From: CAXSEF01 sp964236535
Lineage (GTDB): Bacteria; Pseudomonadota; Alphaproteobacteria; Acetobacterales; Acetobacteraceae
DNA: 19,081 nucleotides
Direction of reading: 5' to 3'
NCBI GenBank assembly: GCA_964236535.1
Contig: CAXSEF010000064.1
Span: forward strand, 1-19,081
The translations under genes were made by a program, and so were the position numbers. The notes under the pieces are model-generated. The model did not search any database and was not told the DNA's origin. It saw only the letters and a program-made list of their open reading frames with translations. Shown one piece after another: positions 14,769 through 19,081 of this stretch (positions within the stretch are counted from its first letter, which is position 1; the number at the start of each line of letters is the position of its first letter).

Positions 14769-14860
14769 GGGCTACGCCCAGACCCGCCAAAGGCCTGAGG
14801 CATTTGGAAATCCATTCCCTAGGCATAGGGACTTCAAAGGCAGAGCCTCTGGCCTTGCTT
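14769..14860 (+). repeat. Dispersed hairpin repeat, full-length copy
   Basis: It begins GGGCTACGCCCAGACCCGCC and ends CTCTGGCCTTGCT. It shares the 5' block with 202-243 and 7722-7760, and the 3' block (14838-14859) with 7814-7835, identical over 22 bases. It is shorter in the middle than the 7722 copy, and its 3' stem is cut down to AGGC-AGA-GCCT. It lies between the 74-residue gene and the dap promoter. Confidence 0.7.
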
Positions 14861-14887
14861 GCCTGGTCGGTTACCCTGCAATGCCGG

Positions 14888-14896
14888 TGGTATAAC
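14888..14896 (+). promoter_or_regulatory. Candidate extended -10 promoter of dap
   Basis: TGG-TATAAC carries the TGn extension and five of six -10 matches. No good -35 box lies 16-18 nt upstream, which an extended -10 can tolerate. It lies about 150 nt before the D-aminopeptidase start and just after the repeat. Confidence 0.4.
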
Positions 14897-15046
14897 GTGC
14901 GCGTTCCGGCCGGGGCTATTCCGACCATTGCGGCTGCCAGACCGGCACGTCCGCGGCGACGAGGCGTTTGAGGATCAGGCTGGTATCAGGGAACGCGTCC
15001 GCTATGCGTCTTTGCGCATGAGAGGCCCGGCAGGCAGACTGGCGCT

Positions 15047-16603
15047 ATGACGTCGCTTTCCGCACGCCTTGATCGTGCCCTCGACCTTCTGCCGCGCGCC
15101 TACCCGGGACCGGGCGGCACTCTCGCCGTGCTGCGCGATGGCGAGCTCCTGGTCCGCCATGCCTGGGGCTGGGCCAATGCCGAGCGGCGCATCGCCTTCA
15201 CGCCGCGGACCCTGTTCCGCATGTGCTCCATCACCAAGCAGTTCACCTGCGCCCTGGTGCGCGACGTCTTTGCGGACCCGTCGGTGCTGGACGGCGATGT
15301 CGCGGCCCGTCTGCCTCTGCTGGAGGCGGCGCCCGGGGCGCTGCACCTGTGCCATAACCAGTCCGGCCTGCGGGACTATTGGGCGCTCGCCATGCTGCAC
15401 GGTTCGTCCGCGGAGGCGCCGTTCGGGGACGCCGAGGTGGACCGCATCGTCGCCGCGACCCGGACGCTGCAGTTCGCGCCCGGCACGCGCTACTCCTATT
15501 CAAACGGCAACTTCCGCCTGTTGTCGGACATCCTGCAGCAGCGCACCGGGCGCGACTTCGCCGACCTGCTGCGGACCCGCATCCTGGACCGCGTGGGCAT
15601 GGAAACGGCGTTCCTCGCCGCCGACACCCGGGCCATGCCGGATGGCACGCGGGGCTACGAGGGCACGCAGGTCACCGGGTTCCGCGCCGCCGAGAACCGC
15701 GTCCTGTGGACCGGCGATGCCGGGCTTGGCGCCAGCCTGGACGACATGATCGCCTGGGAACGCCACATCGATGCGACGCGCGACCAGGCAGGCGGCCTCT
15801 ACGCCCGCCTCTGCTCCTCGACTGTCTTCGCCGACGGCGCGCCGGCCGAATACGGCTTCGGCCTGAATCGGCGCGCCGAGCTGGGCCGCGCGGCGACCGG
15901 CCACGGCGGGGCGCTGCGGGGATGGCGCAGCCACCGCCTGCACGTGGCGTCCGAACGCGTTTCAGTCGTCGTCATGTTCAACCACCTGTCCGACGCGCAT
16001 GAGGCGGCCGTGGACCTGCTCGCCGCCGTGCTGGGCGAGGACCGGCCCAAGCCAGACGTGACCTTGCCCGCACCGGAGTGGCTCGGCGGCTACGTCGAAC
16101 CGGAGACTGGACTGTCCGTGCGCCTCGACGCGCCGCACGCCGGGCAGGTGCGGCTGCGTTACGGCCACTCGGCGGAGCGGCTCGACCTGCAGGCCGACGG
16201 CACGGCAGGCCGCGACGGCACGCGGCTGAGGCGGCACGACGGCGGGCTCCGGATGGAGCGTCCGCACGACAACCAGGTCTCCTTGTTGCGTCCGTGCGAC
16301 GGTGCTCCTGCCCATGACGTCACCGGCGTCTACCGCTGCGAGGAGCTGGGGGCCGACCTGACGGTGCACGATGCCGGACAGGTGCTCTACGGTGCGTTCT
16401 CCGGCTTCCTGGGCCAGGGACGCATGGAGATGCTGGAGCCGGTCGCGCCGGATGTCTGGCTTCTGCCTTGCCCGCGCGCGTTAGACCATACGCCTCCCGG
16501 CGACTGGACCCTGGCCTTCCAGCGCGATGGCCATGGCCGGATCCGCGGTGTCGACGTCGGCTGCTGGCTTGCAAGGCGCCTGTCTTATGACCGTATCGGC
16601 TGA
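15047..16603 (+). CDS. dap: D-aminopeptidase (serine peptidase family S12)
   Basis: A 518-residue penicillin-recognising enzyme closely resembling the D-aminopeptidase of Ochrobactrum anthropi (about 520 residues), which releases N-terminal D-amino acids from peptides. The catalytic residues are all present: Ser61 and Lys64 in SITK, Tyr151-Ser-Asn153 in YSN, and His286-Gly-Gly in HGG, offset by one or two from DAP. Long matching stretches such as NQSGLRDYWAL, DMIAWE...IDATRD and GHGGALRGWR support this over a generic beta-lactamase. Residues 330-518 form the two C-terminal beta-barrel domains (YGAFSGFLGQGRM, WLLPCPR, VGCWLAR). No signal peptide is visible, so it is cytosolic. The ribosome-binding site is weak. 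Confidence 0.92.
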   Translation: MTSLSARLDRALDLLPRAYPGPGGTLAVLRDGELLVRHAWGWANAERRIAFTPRTLFRMCSITKQFTCALVRDVFADPSVLDGDVAARLPLLEAAPGALHLCHNQSGLRDYWALAMLHGSSAEAPFGDAEVDRIVAATRTLQFAPGTRYSYSNGNFRLLSDILQQRTGRDFADLLRTRILDRVGMETAFLAADTRAMPDGTRGYEGTQVTGFRAAENRVLWTGDAGLGASLDDMIAWERHIDATRDQAGGLYARLCSSTVFADGAPAEYGFGLNRRAELGRAATGHGGALRGWRSHRLHVASERVSVVVMFNHLSDAHEAAVDLLAAVLGEDRPKPDVTLPAPEWLGGYVEPETGLSVRLDAPHAGQVRLRYGHSAERLDLQADGTAGRDGTRLRRHDGGLRMERPHDNQVSLLRPCDGAPAHDVTGVYRCEELGADLTVHDAGQVLYGAFSGFLGQGRMEMLEPVAPDVWLLPCPRALDHTPPGDWTLAFQRDGHGRIRGVDVGCWLARRLSYDRIG

Positions 16604-16649
16604 TGGCGGCTGGAGCAGCAACCCGGCCCGGCACTGCACCGCCGGCAGA

Positions 16650-17738
16650 TCAAGTCGTCAGTTCGCGCGCCTGGATGTCGTAGTGGAATGCTGCGGGGTC
16701 CAGGCAGTCCGGCTGGCCGGCTGGAGTGAACGCGCAGGGATACATCAGGAACGCAAAATTCGGCCGTTCGCCCGCGGCCGCACCCGGCAGCTCGACATCG
16801 GTTGCACTGTTGTAGCCGATCCAGTTCATCTCCCACTGCCCGAACATCCGCTCGCGCAGGTCGCGGATCAGCTCGGTGTCCAGCGCCGCGTTCTGCTCCA
16901 GCACCACCTTGCGCACGTCTGCCGGGTCGACGGGGAACCAGCCCTCGTCCTGCAGGAACACCTCGGCACGGCAGTGCTGCGCCTTGCTGATGTCGCCGTC
17001 GCGTCCCAGTGACGGCGACAGGCGCGACTTCGCCACACGGATTCCATACACGTCGCGTGCCGGCAGGCCGATCGAGCGCGCCATGCCGACCAGCAGCCCG
17101 CTGATGTCGGCACATTTGCCGCCAAACGTCCCGGCCTTCAGCATCGAGGCATAGTCCCCGGTGCCGCAGCCGGACGTCTCGGCACGCCGGTAGGTGGTGT
17201 CGACCACCCAGTCGTACAACGCGCGGAGCCTTGCCCTGTCGCCCTGCTGGCCGGCGACCACGCGCAGGGCCGTCTCACGCACCAGCCCGTCCGTCGGCGC
17301 CGAGGGCGTCGGCTCGGTCCAGAACCGCCGCTCCGCGTCGCTCAGCGACACCAACGGCAGCGCGCCTCGCTCGTGCGTGGCGACACGCTGCACGACCTCG
17401 ATCGCCTTGGGTCCGCCGCTCCATTCGGCGCGCAGCATCCGGGCGCCGTAGCGGCCGTCCTGCACGATCCGCACCTCGGCGTCCTGGTCCGTTGTCCAGG
17501 ACGGCTCCACTGCCGACTGGTACCCCGCCGCGGTCTGGACCAGCGGCAGCCAGAGCCGTGCCGGCCCTGCCGCATCCGCCAGGCGTATCCGGGTTGTCAC
17601 CTCGAACTGCCGCCAGCTTGCTCCCAGCTGGGTTGCGGCGATTTCGGGCGGGATCAGGTGAGGCGTCTGGCCCAGCGCACCGCGCCAAGCCAGAGCAGGC
17701 GCGGCAAGCGCGACCGCGATGAAACGACGTCGGTTCAT
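16650..17738 (-). CDS. Exported transglutaminase-like protein
   Basis: A 362-residue protein with a transglutaminase-like (papain-fold) domain, probably a protease or amidase acting outside the cytoplasm. The N terminus NRRRFIAVALAAPALA has a twin-arginine motif and a hydrophobic core, suggesting Tat export with cleavage after ALG or nearby. A beta-rich N-terminal domain (45-150) precedes the catalytic core with Cys209 in GGKCADISGLLVGMARSIGLPAR, His255 in AQHCRAEVF and Asp271 in WFPVDPADV, the full Cys-His-Asp triad. ATG 17738 has an AGGAC ribosome-binding site. Upstream in-frame sequence to 18059 belongs to a decayed transposase. It is convergent with dap, with a 46-nt gap lacking a clear terminator. 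Confidence 0.85.
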   Translation of the reverse strand: MNRRRFIAVALAAPALAWRGALGQTPHLIPPEIAATQLGASWRQFEVTTRIRLADAAGPARLWLPLVQTAAGYQSAVEPSWTTDQDAEVRIVQDGRYGARMLRAEWSGGPKAIEVVQRVATHERGALPLVSLSDAERRFWTEPTPSAPTDGLVRETALRVVAGQQGDRARLRALYDWVVDTTYRRAETSGCGTGDYASMLKAGTFGGKCADISGLLVGMARSIGLPARDVYGIRVAKSRLSPSLGRDGDISKAQHCRAEVFLQDEGWFPVDPADVRKVVLEQNAALDTELIRDLRERMFGQWEMNWIGYNSATDVELPGAAAGERPNFAFLMYPCAFTPAGQPDCLDPAAFHYDIQARELTT

Positions 17739-17879
17739 GGTAGTCCTGCTCGGGTCCGGGGAGGGGAAAGGGCGAGGCGGCACTTGGCGGCACCAGCCCG
17801 CCTCGCCAGTCTTTCGACCGTAGACTGCCAGATGGGCTGAACGAGGAGAAGCCCCCGGCGACCACCCCGGATGCGAACA

Positions 17880-18248
17880 GGGCCACGATCCGGCCACTGC
17901 CGGCTTCACGCCCAGGTGCCGCATGCGCCGCGACCGGCGCATTGTGGTGCCCTGCTGCTCAAGCAGCCATCCGCCCGTGCCACACGGCTTCGGGCCCGTG
18001 CTGTGCACCAGCAGGTGCATGGGCTTGCCGCCAGCGACGGCATTTCCTGGCCGCCGCACCTCCGGTTTCGCCGCACGCCGGCTTGACGTCGTGCGGTCCG
18101 CAACGGGCAGGCCGAAGCCGAGCCGGCCGACAATGGAACCGATCAGGCCCTCGGCTTACCGGTTGGCCAAACGAAATACGGCACGCAGCCTGAGCACTGT
18201 CAGGATGGCCAAGGGAGAATACCCGGCGGGCCGCCGCGTCGTGCGCAC
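17880..18248 (-). pseudogene. Decayed IS5-family transposase fragment
   Basis: Read from 18248 downward in one frame, the translation gives RTTRRPAGYSPLAIL, RAVFRL, then a stop (TAA at 18158-18156) where the family has Gln, then AEGLIGSIVGRLGFGLPV, later MHLLVHSTGPKPCG (family: HLLVDSTGLK-CG) and RRSRRMRHLGV. A lost base near 17905 shifts the frame, after which AGSGRIVA continues the family pattern. The catalytic Asp of DSTG is replaced by His. The N-terminal 40 or so residues and the C-terminal half are missing. It is an old, inactive remnant filling most of the gap upstream of the transglutaminase-like gene. Confidence 0.75.
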
Positions 18249-18286
18249 CTCAGGAAACGGCCATTAACCGGATGATACTTCCTGGT

Positions 18287-18949
18287 TCATCCTTTAATAC
18301 GCCCGGACACTGTTGGCGAAGTGGCCGTTCGGGCGGTGAGTGCGGCGAAGCGCGATGTGCGGGTTGGTGCAAGTGGTCGTCCGGCGAACCACGCTGCGAG
18401 GCGGTCGAGGTTGAGGGCCGCGGCGGTGGCCACGTGCTGCAGGCCTGCCTTGGGCAGGCCGCAGTAGCGCGCCCGGCGTAAACCAAAGGCGCGCACGGCT
18501 TGCGAGAGGGTGCCCTCGATACCGTTGCGTTGCGCATACAGACGCTTGCCCTCCGCCGTGCCCTCGCGCGCCCTGGCGGCGGCAAGAGCCTCGTGCTCGG
18601 GTCGTGGCATCACCGCCAGGACCCGGCCCTGGTAATTCGAGCGCGACCGGGTGCGGCGGGCGCGCGAGGGACAGGCCCGGCAGTCGACGGGATGGAACCG
18701 CACGTGGATGACGCTGCCCGGTTCCCGGTGCTTGGCGCCGCTTGTCCAACCGGCACTTTCCTTGCCCTCGGGACAGCGAGCGATCTTGCGGTCCCAGTCC
18801 AGTGTGAAGTCCGCCAAGGTGAACGCGTTGCCCCCGCTGCAGCTTTGCCAACTCAGGTTGCGCCGCCCGGGGCCGACCAGATCGATGCCGTGCTGCGTGC
18901 GGGCAGTGACGAGGAGGTCGGCGCTGATGTATGGCGAGACGACATAGCC
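18287..18949 (-). pseudogene. C-terminal part of an IS1182-family transposase
   Basis: The frame reads from ISADLLVTARTQHGIDLVGP through TLDWDRKIARCPEGKESAGW, CRACPSRARRTRSR, RPEHEALAAARAREGTAEGK, GIEGTLSQAVRAFGLRRARYCGLPK and LQHVATAAALNLDRL, the standard order of the C-terminal region (DDE_Tnp_1_6 domain). This is some 220 residues of a protein usually over 450 long. The N-terminal half with the first catalytic Asp is absent: upstream of about 18950 the frame stays open to 19006 but no longer resembles the family, and the last 130 bases of the window hold nothing recognised. The 3' end abuts the IS5 remnant. Confidence 0.8.
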
Positions 18950-19081
18950 TAGAACGAACGTAAGCGGGCCGCTTCTTGACGCATCGGAGCGGCCGGCTTC
19001 TACCAAGTGGTGCGCAGAACACGGTTCCTAGGAAAGCTGATGACACAGCTCAGAAGCTCTATAGTTCCAGGACGGTTTGCA

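Larger units (their letters stand above)
14607..15046. other. Non-coding stretch of 440 bp between small ORF and dap
   Basis: No credible gene is seen. The stretch holds a full dispersed repeat (14769-14860) and an extended -10 promoter candidate (14888-14896). The first 160 bases and the last 150 show no recognised element. Confidence 0.6.

Noticed and set aside
16604..16649. Terminator between the convergent dap and transglutaminase-like genes
   Set aside because: Only 4-5 bp GC stems can be drawn and no T-run follows on either strand.
17739..18059. In-frame N-terminal extension of the transglutaminase-like protein
   Set aside because: The extension translates a piece of IS5 transposase; the ATG at 17738 has its own ribosome-binding site and starts a proper Tat signal.
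73..19034. TTCCTAGGAA palindrome at both ends of the window (73-82 and 19025-19034, 12 bp shared)
   Set aside because: A 12-base match is expected several times by chance in a window of this size; no further similarity flanks it, so it is not evidence of an element boundary.
1..19081. CRISPR arrays, rRNA genes, prophage, toxin-antitoxin or defence genes
   Set aside because: No regularly spaced direct repeats, rRNA segments or matching protein families were seen.

Overview
The window comes from a very GC-rich bacterium. The gene content fits an alphaproteobacterium of the Acetobacteraceae/Rhodospirillales type: a SUF operon led by an Rrf2 regulator, an RlmB-like gene beside tRNA-Tyr and tRNA-Gly, and a dispersed hairpin repeat. 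The lineage is an inference from gene content and composition, not a database result.

Positions 1-7110 hold a complete SUF iron-sulfur cluster operon on the + strand: an Rrf2 regulator with three cysteines, sufB, sufC, sufD, sufS, a SufU-type sulfur acceptor, a SufT/DUF59 protein and a SufA/IscA carrier. Gene joints are 1-4 nt overlaps or very short gaps. The exception is sufS-sufU, where a copy of a dispersed repeat has created a 26-codon mini-ORF that keeps ATGA overlaps on both sides. In front of the regulator lies an inverted repeat with the arm spacing of an IscR type-1 operator, a plausible autoregulation site. The first 59 bases look like the start of a divergent gene that leaves the window.

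Positions 7111-12700 hold a small secreted Gly/Thr/Ser-rich protein (+) built from two tandem units; a minus-strand pair of a DEAD-box RNA helicase and an RlmD/TrmA-type uracil-C5 methyltransferase sharing a GTGA overlap; tRNA-Gly(TCC) with its own promoter and a downstream hairpin; an unrecognised 122-residue gene (+); and tRNA-Tyr(GTA) with a perfect TTGACA box.

Positions 12754-17738 hold an RlmB/TrmH-type 2'-O-methyltransferase with a very long basic N-terminal tail, a 74-residue hypothetical protein, a D-aminopeptidase of peptidase family S12 and, convergent to it, a Tat-exported transglutaminase-like protein. From about 17880 to 18950 the sequence is insertion-sequence debris: a decayed IS5-family transposase (stop codon plus frameshift) abutting the C-terminal part of an IS1182-family transposase, both on the minus strand.

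I found no clearly new defence or biosynthetic system. The most unusual points are the repeat-derived linker inside the SUF operon, the candidate Rrf2 operator, the four-copy repeat family and the two-unit secreted protein.
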